A stretch of DNA of 64,000 bases from Cardiocondyla obscurior (Eukaryota > Arthropoda > Insecta > Hymenoptera > Formicidae), in assembly GCF_019399895.1 (NCBI RefSeq), contig NC_091887.1, positions 3,038,001-3,102,000 of the forward strand, written 5' to 3'. Position 1 is the first letter of the stretch; the number at the start of each line of letters is the position of its first letter. Of this stretch, positions 39,614 to 51,646 are shown piece after piece. Below the pieces are notes generated by a model. It was not told the DNA's origin, ran no database searches, and saw only the letters and a list, made by a program, of their open reading frames with translations. The position numbers and the translations under genes are program-made.

Positions 39614-41666
39614 ATGTTGACACGGGCGTCAATAATTATTCGCCGGCAAGCACTGTTAAAATCAAATGCAATTTCGCAGGTAAATTATATTTTAGCGGCT
39701 TTTTAGAGGTTAAGTTGCAGTCGAAGTACAAAGCAATAATTTCGTATTCTGAGGAAAGAAAAATCCAACACGTGGATCACTTACTTATTTTATTAAACTA
39801 TATATAAAAATTTACTTTTACTTTTATTTCTGTATTTTCTAAATAAAAGATTTATTTAAAGAATATAACTAGTCATTTTTGAAAATGTATTTTACTTAAA
39901 ATGCATATTTTCTTTTAGGAAATTGTTACTTGTAGACGTATTCATGTAGTTGCTCAAGGGAAAGCAACTCTTAAAAATAATATTTCACTGGACCTACATA
40001 GGAACTACAGAGTTACAGGAATCTCTTCAATTCGTTATGCTAGCACAAATGAAACACCACCTTCCAGCAGTCCATATGATGAAATACCAGGTTTACATAG
40101 ACATATTTTCTAAAATTAATATTTATAGATCTTTAAATGTAAATTTAAATTATAGAAATTGTTTCATAAAACTCCTTCATTAATTTATGATCTTTATATG
40201 TAGATCCTCCAACACCAATACAGGAAATAGTGGAAAACATTGTGAAATTACATCCAAATGGTGAACCAACCTTTCAAAGTTTAGGATTGGGTGGTTGGAG
40301 TCCACCAGGGATGATACAAAATGTTTTAGAATATATGCACATAAGTTTAGATATGCCATGGTGGTTAACAATTGTCACAGGTATTCTTTTTTTTTTTTTA
40401 TGGCAAGTATTATCAATTTAATAAGTGTGTAATTATTGGGACAAATTTAATTGCTTTGTTTCAGCTACCATTTGTATACGAAGTTTAATGTTTCCCCTGG
40501 TGATAAGTGCACGAAAAAATACAATACACCTTACAACTCATATGCCAATAATACAAGAGATGCAACTCAGACTTACTCAAGCCAGGAATACTGGTGATTA
40601 TATGGAAAGTATGTTAGAAAGATTTGTATTAAAAAAAAATTCCTAAATTTGCTATAATTAATAAAAAGTATAATAACCTGTTATTTTCCAAAAAGGTGCA
40701 AGAGTTGCGACAGAATTAAAAGTTTACTTAGATAAACATAGCGTTAAATTAGTAAGGAATTTTTTAATGCCGTTTATTCAGGTATGTAATACTCACATAC
40801 ATTAATAATTTCACAAAAGAACAAGATAAAAAAATCATGTTTTTCGATTATAATCTCAATGTTTTAGGCACCTGTGTTTATCTCTTTCTTTTGGGCACTG
40901 AGAGGAATGGCAAATTTACCTGTTGAGAGCTTAAAAGAAGGCGGTTTTTGGTGGGTAACGGATCTCACGGTATATGATCCTTATTATATATTGCCCATAA
41001 TTACTAGTCTGACACTGTTTGCCACGATCGAGCTTGGTACGGAAGGCGTCAATATACAAACTATGGGCATGATGCGATATGTCCTTCGAGCTGTGCCGTT
41101 CGTTGTATTGCCATTCATGCTACATTTCCCTGGTGTAAGTATTATAATATAATATAAGTATAATTGATATTGCTATCATAAAAGAAATAAATGTAAAAGC
41201 ATGTTTATCATTTACATATATTTTAAATTTTCTAATTTTTTTCATTTACCAATATTTATAGACTGTTTTAACATATTGGATGTCAACAAACATCATTTCT
41301 CTGATACAAACTGGTGTTTTAAAAGTTCCATATATAAAGAAAGCTCTTAATATACCTGATATGGTAAAACCTGCTGCTGTTAAAGCAGCCCAGAATAAGA
41401 AAGGTTTTGTTGATGAAGTTAAAAACTGTAAGTAGTACATATACATATATACATTCTGTAAAAATATTATTAAAATATATCTAAATTATTGTTTTCTTAT
41501 TTTAGCTTGGACAAATTTGAAGATAACGAAGCAGATGTCTGATAGAGAACGAGCAGATGTTATACAGTTTAATGCCGCCGGCAAGGGTCCTATAGTCAAG
41601 ACATTTAAATACGACCCAACGAAACAAAAGAAGACGTCAACAATTCTTACAAAAAGTAGAGAATAA
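39614..41666 (+). CDS. OXA1L: OXA1L, mitochondrial inner membrane insertase
   Basis: Eight exons: 39,614-39,679; 39,919-40,090; 40,204-40,380; 40,465-40,608; 40,696-40,781; 40,868-41,134; 41,262-41,427; 41,506-41,666. All introns are GT-AG, all joins keep frame, and the product is 412 aa, close to the family's usual 400-440. The N-terminus (MLTRASIIIRRQALLKS) is basic and hydroxylated without acids, as in a mitochondrial targeting peptide. The YidC/Oxa1/Alb3 core runs from about residue 120 to 330: a first membrane segment around 130-150 (PWWLTIVTGTAICIRSLMFP), the conserved motif PVFISFFWALRGMANLP near 218-234, two further hydrophobic segments, and a basic C-terminal tail (about 345-412) of the kind that binds mitoribosomes. 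Known role: co-translational insertion of mitochondrially encoded proteins such as respiratory-chain subunits into the inner membrane. The next gene, TAF6, converges on it. Start chosen as the only ATG giving a targeting peptide in frame with exon 2. Confidence 0.95.
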
Positions 41667-41739
41667 CTGTATAATTAAATGTGCATATAACTACGTAATA
41701 TGCAACACAATAACCCAATTTTTAATTGATAATAGCTGT

Positions 41740-41745
41740 AATAAA
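41740..41745 (+). promoter_or_regulatory. Polyadenylation signal of OXA1L
   Basis: AATAAA 74 bases after the OXA1L stop codon, giving a short 3' UTR of about 90-100 bases. Confidence 0.75.
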
Positions 41746-42001
41746 GCAAATTTTATTTAATATACCTAAAAGTTTATTACATACATATATCCTATCTTAA
41801 AAAATTACATCGATTCGAATTCATTGTTACTTTTCCACGATTCAAAATGGTTCTTTTGTTTAGCTCAATTGGTCCCGCGAGAGTAAAAAAAGAAAACTAT
41901 TATTGTAATTAATATACTTTAGATAAAAAAATAGATAACTAAATAAAAGAATTTTATTTTAAAGATTAAAAACATACAATACTCAAATATTTTCATAAAA
42001 G

Positions 42002-42007
42002 TTTATT
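42002..42007 (-). promoter_or_regulatory. Likely polyadenylation signal of TAF6
   Basis: AATAAA on the minus strand about 150 bases after the TAF6 stop. Another minus-strand match lies further on, so 3' ends could vary and approach the OXA1L 3' end. Confidence 0.5.
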
Positions 42008-42156
42008 TTTATTTCTATTTAGAAATATTCTCTCTTATTCTACGATTGTATTAACTGTATAAGGAAGGATTTGGAAGTTCTATTTTTTTATCACCTATAT
42101 ATGTATATACACATATACATATATGTAGGTATGTATATAAAATATGTATATTTGTT

Positions 42157-45062
42157 TTACGGAAATGACTGTTCCTCTTCTGGGCTGAGTGATCTCTCAA
42201 CACTTTGCTGTGTAGCAAAGACATTTTGCGGTTTTGCCGTAAGATTCGCTTGCTAAAAAAATTTTTATAATAATAGTTTATCCGATGTTGCTATATTTAA
42301 AATCAAAGTATATATATAACGTTAATAAAGAAATTCCAAAAGTTATACCTGTGTCACTGCTGATGTATTAGTGTGGCTACTGGGAGGCATACACACTACA
42401 ACTAACTTCGTTGTAGGATTCTGTACATGTGCTTTTTGTTGGGCGATATTAGCCTGCGTCAATTTAATTTGCTGCTGTGACTGCTGTGGTGGTGGTTGCT
42501 GCTGTTGGGATTGCTGCTGCTGCTGCTGAGGTTGCTGCTGGGGCTGCTGCTGTTGAGATTGTTGTAGGTGCTGCGGTTGTTGCGGTTGTTGCGCTTGTGT
42601 ATGTGTATGTGTCTGTGTTTGTGGTTGCTGCTGAATCGCACTGGTATTAATAGTGGTATTTATATTAGATATAGTAGGTGTTTGTGAACGCGACTGTAAG
42701 ATGACATATTTTCCACCGGTGGTAGAAGTTCCGCTAGCACTTCTATTTGTACCAAGCATGTACGTGCGGCCAGGCTGCTGACCTGTACTCGAACTTACTT
42801 TAACATAACATAGATTTTTTTTATAATACAAGCATAATCATTATTAATGACGATACTCACCTGTCTGTACGAGTGCTTTTCCGGTGCAGTTAGAACCTTG
42901 TTGCTGATTCGTGGTGATTGTTGTAGTTGTAGCTGTAGTTGTAGAAGGTGCCGGTTGTGTGCGAGCTTTTGCGACTGCTGCGCACAATGCAGGTCCTATA
43001 TATCCATAGTCCTGTTTATACTCTTCCACATAATCTGGTGGCGACCGTATTGTTTTTAAAATCGGAGCGACTGATTTCTGAAACATTATTTCAATTCTTA
43101 ATATAAAATAAAATAATAATATTGAATATAATCGATATCGTTGAAAAAGATTAATACATTAGATTTAATAAAAATACAGATAAGCTATATACATATACCT
43201 ATATAAGCATGTATGTTAAATTTTATACGCTTAAATATATTAATTAACAATTAAATAACATTAAAAATTATTTGACTTTACCACAAGCAGAGTTTTAATA
43301 TGTCCTGCTCCATTTTTATCCACGCTAGATAATCCTTGTCCTTCGATGCACGACTCGATACGCTCGGAGATAGATTTAATTTTAGGAATAACCAACGCTT
43401 TGATTACTTCTGGTCCTAATTCACAAAGACCTTCAATCGCGCCGTATAAAGATGCCAATGGTGTCTACAAGAAATATTAATTTATACAATAGCCGATCTT
43501 TAGTATCATTTATAAATTGATTTAATAGCAAAATTAGTATTCTGCTGTTTAATTATTATTTTGCACTATTCAAAAACTTTTTTATATTCTTAATATAACT
43601 ATTACCTGACTGTTTTTAGCCAATGCTTGACTAAACATACGGGTGACTCTAGTTTGCACATTATTCGTGGAGGTGTTAAAATTTTTACATATCTGTGCCA
43701 TCAATCGAGAAGCAAAATCGCGTAATGCCCAATGATTGTCCACCTCTGGTCGCATGCACAATTGTCGAGAAACTATGCAGGTTGCAACCGACGGTATCAA
43801 CTCGTGAAGCTAAAAATTAAAATATTTTATTGTCAGTATAAAAATCACAATTCATTAACACATTTAGAAAAGATAAAATTTGATTTTACATATTTCTCCA
43901 AATAAAGACTTGGGTTATCAAGTAAAGCTTTGACCATGCGCATCAGGTAGATGAGCAGAGCGAGATGATTTTGCACTACGTTGACTCGCACACCTTCCGC
44001 AATAAAAGTACACATTCGGGCCAACATTTCATGTAGACCTGGATCCGCCGAAAGTGATTGAAGAGCTTCAGCCCGACGAGCTTCATCAGATCCAACGCAC
44101 GCCTCAGTTATTTCTTTATAATACAATTGTTGTTCGACGCTCAACTCGTGTGTTGCGAGCTGCTTCACATGTACAGTTTCAACATTTCGTAACTTCTGAC
44201 TTTTGCCCCCACCACCAGGTTTACCGACACCAATATTTTGATTCTTGCTGGAGAGTTTTGTCGTTGGATCAACACTTTCCAGTTTCTGAGCATCTATTAA
44301 TTAAAAATTAACACGATTAGTTAAACGTTAAAATTTTTTGTGACATATGTCTGAATATTTTTAAATGTTTGTTAACACTTTAGTAATATTAGAAATTATT
44401 GAGTAACATTAAAAATTAAAAATTACAAAGAAAAACTTGTAATTATACAAATAATAAAACCTTTTGATACTGGTGGTGGATTTTCTGGTATTGTAGGTTG
44501 TACCCCATCGATGCATAACCAATGCGCACGTAATGTGATTTCCAGAGGTAATTTTGGCCACGATTGTCCACCAGCTGTGGCTACAACTTCATTAAGATCA
44601 ATTTCCTTTTCTTCAACAAAATGCAATTCCCTACCACCGCCAGATGCAAAACGAAACGGTATATGATCCTTAGCAAAAAATCCATATGTTGGCTCAATAT
44701 TTTTAATTTTTAATGCATGATCTATATCATGTGCAGTCATTCTTTGACGTTTCCCATGTCTCATAAATTTTGCAGCATCCTATAATTATAACGTATATTT
44801 TTTATACAGTCTAATAATGAAATAAAAATTATATATGTAATAACATTAAATAAATTTTAAACTAATCATTTCTCAATAAAAATTTAACACACAATAAAAT
44901 TTATTTACCAACCTGAACAATTTCTTTCAATCTATAACTGACATCTTCTGCAAGATCTTTCGCAGCCTCATCTGGGAAGTTTCCAACGCCAATACTCTCT
45001 GCTATCACTTTAATAGATTCTTGAGACAAAGTTGTCCCATATATAGATTCATTTTCACTCAT
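42157..45062 (-). CDS. TAF6: TAF6, TFIID subunit 6
   Basis: Eight coding exons on the minus strand: 45,062-44,913; 44,779-44,461; 44,293-43,890; 43,809-43,606; 43,464-43,282; 43,077-42,861; 42,782-42,349; 42,252-42,157. Joins keep frame; product 668 aa, near the usual 600-680. Residues 1-70 form the histone fold (MSENESIYGTTLSQESIKVI..., then KFMRHGKRQRMTAHDIDHAL), which in this family pairs with TAF9. A linker follows, and residues about 210-470 match the TAF6 C-terminal HEAT-repeat domain (ELSVEQQLYYKEITEAC, WALRDFASRLMAQICKNF, QTPLASLYGAIEGLCELG). The remainder is a low-complexity tail with a Gln-rich stretch at about 543-597 and a short acidic end. Known role: core TFIID (in some species also SAGA) subunit in RNA polymerase II pre-initiation. 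A minus-strand 5' UTR intron (45,139-45,450) is visible. Confidence 0.96.
42469..42633 (-). repeat. CAG/CAA-rich tract encoding poly-Gln in TAF6
   Basis: About 55 codons are mostly CAG and CAA with Pro, His and Thr interruptions, including a His-Thr-His-Thr run. Mixed codons limit slippage, so it is expected to vary in length between individuals only moderately. It lies in the TAF6 C-terminal tail, outside the folded domains. Confidence 0.9.
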
Positions 45063-45138
45063 TTTGAAGTGGTTTTGCAAGTAACAGTAGATAAAGCTTT
45101 ATTTTTACAATAAGCTTCTACTTAACTTTCACAACTTC

Positions 45139-45450
45139 CTACAAACAAATACAGCATAGCGTTATGTGTCGTAAAACAGCAAATAATTCTTCTTAAACAG
45201 AACTTTTTGAAAATCTCAGTACAATAAGAACATAGACAATCGCGTCTAGTTCAAGCGTCAATAAATAAAATACAAAATTCTGTTATACTTTATTTATAAA
45301 TGAACGTTATGGGTAATATACGCACAAGTACTTAAAAAAAATACAAACTATTTACCAGATAATAAATAATGCGGATTAAAATGCTATAAATCTTTAAACG
45401 CACGTAAAAACGTAAATATCACGCTCGCAACGAAGTAAGAATTGACTCAC
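45139..45450 (-). other. TAF6 5' UTR intron
   Basis: Donor CAGAC followed by GTGAGT (exon ends at 45,451) and acceptor TTTGTTTGTAG (exon resumes at 45,138), 76 bases upstream of the TAF6 ATG. Both sites are strong, so TAF6 probably starts transcription above 45,451 with a noncoding first exon. Confidence 0.6.
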
Positions 45451-45499
45451 GTCTGCAAATACCCGAATGTAGCGAATCCTCGATGGTTAATTTCATTTC

Positions 45500-45761
45500 T
45501 TCTACTTAGAAATCGTTTCTCTAACATAATGAACACTTCTCGATAATTATTACGAGGTTATATCAAGTTACATCGTTCTACCTCAACTACAAACCGCGTC
45601 ATAAACAGAGGCACAACTGGCACATCATGGCACATAAGCCAGCATAAGCCGCTATGACATCACGCGCGTCACAAGCGGTACGTTGAAAGTGCTGATTGGT
45701 CGTTAGATAAGAGCGTTCAGGAAACCAACAGCAGAATTTAGTCCCCAAATATCTCCAGACA
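45500..45761. promoter_or_regulatory. Likely bidirectional promoter upstream of TAF6
   Basis: Between the TAF6 first exon and a plus-strand donor lies a compact block with an inverted CCAAT box (ATTGG within 45,694-45,700) and a CRE-like TGACATCACG at 45,655-45,664. A strong plus-strand donor, ACA followed by GTAAGT, ends a possible plus-strand first exon at 45,761. Minus-strand transcription would give TAF6; plus-strand transcription would give an unknown RNA running antisense into the TNF ligand gene. Promoter location is inferred from motifs and position. Confidence 0.4.
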
Positions 45762-46216
45762 GTAAGTTTTTTACTTTATGATTGTGGCTAACTTGACGTT
45801 GTAGATGCTTCGAAACAAAAGCTCGTCGTTTTCCTTTGTAAGTATATGAGTTTCTGTAAGTAATAATTTAATTAAAAAATTATACATTGGATCTGGAGTT
45901 GGTTCTTGTAATTTATAAAATTTTTATTTTATATGTATAAAGTATAAAATAAAATAATTGTTTAATATTTTTAGTAAACATTTTATACATACAGTGCCTA
46001 TCTACACGTATGTGTGTTCTATAGATGAAATAATAGCGAGTGTAAATACAAGTAACAGCGAACTAATTAACGTATGTAATACTAAAATATAAAAGAAGAT
46101 CTTACTATGAAAATCACGCAGCCTGCGAAGCAGAATTATTAAAAAATAGCACGACTCGCGAATTAGAAGTATATTTATTTAACATTAAACACAAAATCGC
46201 GAATTTACAATTAATT

Positions 46217-46222
46217 TTTATT
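46217..46222 (-). promoter_or_regulatory. Polyadenylation signal of the Eiger-type gene
   Basis: AATAAA on the minus strand 70 bases beyond the stop codon of the Eiger-type ligand. Confidence 0.65.
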
Positions 46223-46291
46223 ATGGGAAATCAATGACTACAATTTGCATATCACTTTTTTTCAGCGCTGATAATTCTACAGCGAATAAAA

Positions 46292-49209
46292 TTACTGGTG
46301 CATCGGTGGTTGTCTTTGCTGCTGTCTGTGATCACCGACTTTTACTAAACCGAAGAAACTTTTATCATGCTGGAAAAGAGTGTATCTCGCTGATCCAATG
46401 TCTTTCAAGACCAAATGATCGCCCGCCTGAAGGAAGGTTACTTGAGCCGAGAAGCACGAGCGGCTTTTGTGTCCCATACCCGGGCTGTACACCTAAAAAT
46501 TGTATTTGTTATTCCACTTTGCAGTAGATGCTGTTGCAAAAATCGTAAGAATAATTGATATATATATATAATATACGTATACTCTTAGCCTTGGCTGAGT
46601 TTAGAATCGCACACCAATCAACTTCACACATTTACAATTGCAAATGTAGTACTTCTGCTAAGTGCAGCCAATGTTTCATTTTTTATTTATTATTCTTACC
46701 ATGCATTGCAATATAGGCTTGCCGTTCACCAGCATGTGGAAGCCGTTTTCATCGTGCTCATCTAAGTAGTGGATCTGTGCGTACACTAGATACAAGCCCG
46801 CTTCGTGCACGGTGAGCTTGCCATCGCCAGCAAGGGTGAAGTGCCTGCTCATGCCGAGATCGACGACCCACTCACTCGGCTGCCACGCCCTGAAGATGCC
46901 GTTGTGATGTCGTGCCCTGCCGTTTCCGGTATGCTCATCTTGCGTCGAGAAAAGAGTGCTATCCGCCCCATAATGGATTGCATAAACCTGCCGTGGTGCA
47001 CGCAAATGTCTTCGAGTCAATCTCCGATGAAACTCCCTTGCGGCTGCCTCATGATTCTAATTCAATCACAACGCTCTGTGTCGTTTATTCGACCATCATC
47101 AAGAATTTGACGCGCGGGATTTTATCTATCGTAACTCCCTGGCAACTATTGTACTACCCACCTGAGCGAGCCGAGGGACCACCGTTTTGTTTCCCGAAAC
47201 ATTGCGACTTCGCGAGCTGAGCCTCCTGTCAGTTGCAACCTCCGTGGTTTCGCTCCCGTATCTCTCAGGTTGAAAGGTACCCGTCTCTTCGCTTAATCGG
47301 CGTGCCGGGAGATGCGTTGTCTCCAATGTATGACCGTGATATTTTTTGGGAGGGTGCCTGTTTTCAAAAAATAATCGATTAAACGCGAAACACTCTCGTG
47401 CAACTTTTCTCTTTGTTTCTTAATCATTTAATTGGTCCAATTTAATACAATTTTAACGCACGATCGTACATTTGTAAGAGTTTAACTTGTTAAAGTCAGA
47501 CAGCTTGTTAAGGTCAGAAAAAGTTTGCTGCTGAATCTCTCCAATTCTATCTGTGCAATGTCCTTGTTAAAATTTTTTTTGTTCTAACGAGAAATTGACT
47601 TACGGCTGATCTGTTTCAGAATTGTCGTCCCCATCATCTTCTTCGCTTTCGTAAGAATGGGCTTTGGACATCGATGCGCTCACAACGATTTTTCCGGTGT
47701 TATACCGCTTGTCGTTCGTCGCGTCTCTCACATGATCGTCAGCCAGGCCATCGTTAACAGATCGCTTCGATTTGGCACTTTCTTTAACATATGCCAAACT
47801 GGCGGATCCTCTGACGATGTCTTCAGATCTGTACCTGGTGCTATTCGAGTTATTAATTTTTTCCTCGTGGCTCGAGTGTCCTTTGGATCTTCCCTTAAGA
47901 TGTTCTCGCTCGATATTTCTGCGTTCAACAAACGAAATTTAAGGTAATATACTGATATCTATTTAGAGAAAGTTATTTTATTTAATCGTAATTTTAAGTT
48001 GAAAAACTACAAATTTTTTTTAATTGAAATTTTACTATATATTGTCGGTCTCTCACTTATGATTTTCTCGCACGTTTCTCTCAAAGTTTTGCCCGTGCTT
48101 CGCCTCGACCTTGCGCAAGGCTGCAAGCAGTTCAACCATGTCCTCATTAGCGCCAGGATCCGCGGATGTGGGTATCGGCATTGATGTAGACGTAATGTCG
48201 GGGAAATCTGACGACCTGGCGCCGTAAGTGAGAGGTGTATGATAGTCGCCAGAGTAATCGTGCGATGATGTGGAGCCGTCGTCGTCGTAATTGGAATCGT
48301 AATCGGCGTTATCGATGTCTGTCTCACCTGGATCGTTATCCTCGGTAGATTCTTCGGCGTATAGCTGCAACGCCGTTGAGCATATATGTAAAATTGCATC
48401 GGTATAACGAAAATCTTCCGTCGAGCGACGCAATTATGGTTATCGTAGTTAAATCAGTATTGTCCATTGATGACGAATGCTCGATACGAGGAAATGTACA
48501 TCAGTAATAGGCAATTGTGGTATGATTTCCTTTTTCATAACTATTAAAATGATTACTGTCTAAAAGCAACACGAACCATATGCTTCGTGTAATAAAAAAT
48601 TCCAGTAAAGATATAAATTCTACAATAAATTTTAATATGTTTTTAATATTTTTATTATGTTTTTGTATACAGTTAAAAAATGTAATGAATTAATTTTTAT
48701 TATTAACGCGAAAAATAGAATCCAATATTGAATTATTGTTGATAATTTAGCTTCTCTTAATAATTTAATTTCTATTTTCTCAAATAATGAGAGAAGAGAG
48801 ATTCGGCGGACAAACTCACTAATTTGTTTCATCTATTGTAGGAACCTACCTGTTCTTCGAAGGCCTTCAGCTCATCCATGAGATCCTGCTCCAGAAACCG
48901 ATGCTTCAGGATATCGACGTCACGTCTCAGTTGCTCGATTTCGCGGGTGTTAGACAGCAGCTTCCAGCTTTGAAGGCCGAGGCAGAGAACGACAGCCATA
49001 AGAGCGGCCACACTCAAGATCGTGCTCTTGCTTGGTTTCATGAGCCGCGATCGGTTAAATCCTTGTTCGAGATCGGAGTGCGAGATGCTCAAGTTTTCTC
49101 GCGAGAAGTTCAGAAAAGACCTAATTTCCTCTTTCCCAGGTACGTCCCTCATTAGCTTTTGCTTCATCTTCACCGCGTTGCTCTCTTCACCGGTCAGCAT
49201 GGACGTCAT
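46292..49209 (-). CDS. egr: Eiger/EDA-type TNF superfamily ligand
   Basis: Six coding exons on the minus strand: 49,209-48,850; 48,364-48,057; 47,918-47,604; 47,357-47,162; 47,056-46,700; 46,492-46,292. Joins keep frame; product 578 aa, longer than Drosophila Eiger because of its stalk. Type II topology: a basic/polar cytoplasmic part (1-62), one membrane segment (63-80, STILSVAALMAVVLCLGL), a heptad-like segment (about 86-120), then a long stalk rich in Asp, Glu, Ser and Thr to about residue 393. Basic sites AKSKR and RLTRR could allow proprotein-convertase release; the latter is just before the TNF homology domain (about 414-572). Domain hallmarks: VYAIHYG, NGIFRAW, LTVHEAGLYLVYAQIHY, PILQCM and the closing YTLFQHDKSFFGLVKV. 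Known role: Eiger signals through Wengen and Grindelwald to JNK in cell death, growth and immunity. The exon-5 acceptor could be 9 bases further in without changing frame. The name is assigned by resemblance, not by phylogeny. Confidence 0.9.
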
Positions 49210-50072
49210 CACGAAAATCAGACAACTCTTGCGTGCAAATCAATGTGTCTTGTGTGTACGTTCGACGCGAATACAATTTATATGTTCACACGCATCTTCG
49301 TGATTTGGCCGAGCGATGTGCGGAGAGTGTAATTCATCCCGCGCCGATTTTACGACACATCAGGAAACCATTCTCCTCGTAAGAACCTAGCTGCTTGTGT
49401 CGCTGCGAATTCTTTCTCGCTCTCTAGTTCATCGATGTTTCCTTTTAACGAAGCCAACGCTCTAAAGATTATATCTTACGTACATGTCATAAGTTCTTGC
49501 ATATAAATTCAAGAATATTTGCTTTTTATTTAAAGTTATGTTAAAGAAAAACTCGTCGGACAGCTTTAAAATTGTAACGCAATATTTTTCAGAACACATA
49601 TATGCATTTATATATTTAATTTATATTATATTGTGCAAATTTGTACGTATATACGTTCTGAAAATGTTACGTCTGTAGTTCCACAGATAACAGTTTGATT
49701 TAATGAAACATTATTTTAATAATCGGAGTTTTATTGCGTCTACAATTTTCAGGTCAATTGGCAACACTTTTGCTCGCTATCGGTGTTACACTGCGCATTG
49801 TATGGATAAACACTTTAATCATCGCGGAGGATGCAAAATGTACTTTAGCCAATTGGACGCGGATAGAAGATAATAGACAGACGTGGCCTCTGCCTTCTGG
49901 CTTAAATAGCCACGTATGATGTAACAACGCGAAAAAAAAGGGTAAGATTCTGTTTGGATCAACCGGTACATTCGTGAGAAAAATATGGCACGCTAAATCC
50001 GTGAGAAGCTTTCCGCATTGGCGCAATAGACGGTTCACCTAATTGTACGTTTTTCGAAGATTTACGACGTAA

Positions 50073-50986
50073 GGAGACGTTAAATATCCCACACCGGTCC
50101 TGTCCCGCTTTAAAACCTGTCCGGTGAGTTTTTTTCCCCCCTAAAGGCAAAGAACTACAAGAGGACCTCCTCTATCCTCACTCTCTCTCTTTCACTCTTT
50201 TGTCTCCATGCCCCGTCATTTTTCCGCACTCTTGCCTCGTGATAAGAGCGGATACACAGAGCAGATTATGTTTTATTTCAAAATCAAAATAGAAGGGTCA
50301 AGAGGGAATCTTGAGTCCAGAAAACGACTTTCAATTTTTGTTAATCTCGATCAACAAAATGAATTGTATCATTAAAACATGTTAAAGATCTGAACATATG
50401 AATTTATACCCTTCTTGTTTAACTATTGTAATTTAAATAATATAATAAGGATCAAAGTAATTTTATATTTATTGCTAATTAATTAGATAGTTTTCTAAAT
50501 CAGTTTTACGTAATTAGAAATGTTTAACGTTTATCAATGAAGATATAAAATATCACTTTTTGTTGTTTTAATGATATATTGAAAAAATTCATACTTTATT
50601 TTAATTTGGTTGATCCTTGTTTCACAATTTAATTTTTAAACGCAACCACCGGCATTTTTATGACACTTAAATTAACATATTATTTTATCAAATACACCTT
50701 GATTCACTATTTAGTACTTTTTACTTTACACACGCATTCTGTAGATCTCACTTTTCGTAAATCTTTATACTTTAGGTATATAAAACGCGTTAAAAATCAC
50801 CCTCGTTGGGATTAGTAAAAAAATTAATTTATCTCGTTGAAAAAACAATTTTTTTATTTGTCCAACAGCACGTTTTGATCTCGCTTATTAATGTTTCAGG
50901 AGCACTCGCGGAGTTCAGAGGAACGCGACAATATACATCCGTCGCCCACGATCGACACAACCATACTGAAGAACAGAATGAAGCAC
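50073..50986 (+). other. Two exon-like blocks, unidentified
   Basis: Block 1 ends at 50,123 before GTGAGT. Block 2 (50,900-50,986) has acceptor AATGTTTCAG and donor GTAAGC and is open for 29 codons (EHSRSSEERDNIHPSPTID...). Joining them keeps a frame open for 46 codons from 50,073, but a stop lies just upstream at 50,070 and there is no ATG in frame. An upstream acceptor-like site at 49,741-49,751 precedes another short open stretch. Possibilities: noncoding RNA, an alternative upstream exon of the second TNF gene, or chance. No family recognised. Confidence 0.25.
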
Positions 50987-51646
50987 GTAAGCGTTTATCA
51001 CCGCGACTCTTTCATCTCTTGTCAGTCAGCATGGTGCTACGTTGTAGACTTACATTTTATCACGGTGTGATAAAAGCGAACTTATATAAACTTGTAGTAT
51101 ATATGTTGGCAGAATTTTAATATGTAAAAAATAATGTATTTTATCTTAACTTCAATTTTATCTGAGAATTGAAAAATAATTTATATTTTAAAGTATTAAA
51201 TTACGATCGCAATAATAATAATAATAATTAAGTTTAAAAATTAATGTTATATAGAAGAGAATGCAAGTGAATTCGTAAGTCGAATTGAGTGACCGTAAGG
51301 TAAAACAACAAATACAATGGCAACTGTAATTAAGAACTACGCACTGGCTACGATTATCTGTAGGCTTCCAGTTACGCTTACTCCGCTCGAATTAATAATA
51401 ATCGTGAAAAATAGACGGTGCAATGGTATTATGATACAGTAGATTCGCACCTGTAATAATATTTTAATATTAATTAGATGTATGAATTATCTGTTCATAT
51501 ATTAAGCGAAAATTATGCATCTGTTTGATTAACATCATAATTAGATTACTCTTACTTTTAATTATATCATTTTTTATTTTCTGGCTTATTAAAACAAGTG
51601 CTATAAAAGTTTAGTATAATTTGAACTACAGACACTCACGATTTCA

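Noticed and set aside
42343..42831. Reading the TAF6 Gln-rich exon as a separate short gene
   Set aside because: The frame joins upstream and downstream through good splice sites to the rest of TAF6; its apparent start and stop are in introns.
46234..47220. Plus-strand open frames over the TNF domain exons
   Set aside because: They are antisense shadows of the conserved minus-strand TNF homology domain exons.
47728..47931. Alternative minus-strand frame in exon 3 of the Eiger-type gene
   Set aside because: It stops inside the exon; the neighbouring frame runs through the whole exon and joins both flanking exons in phase.
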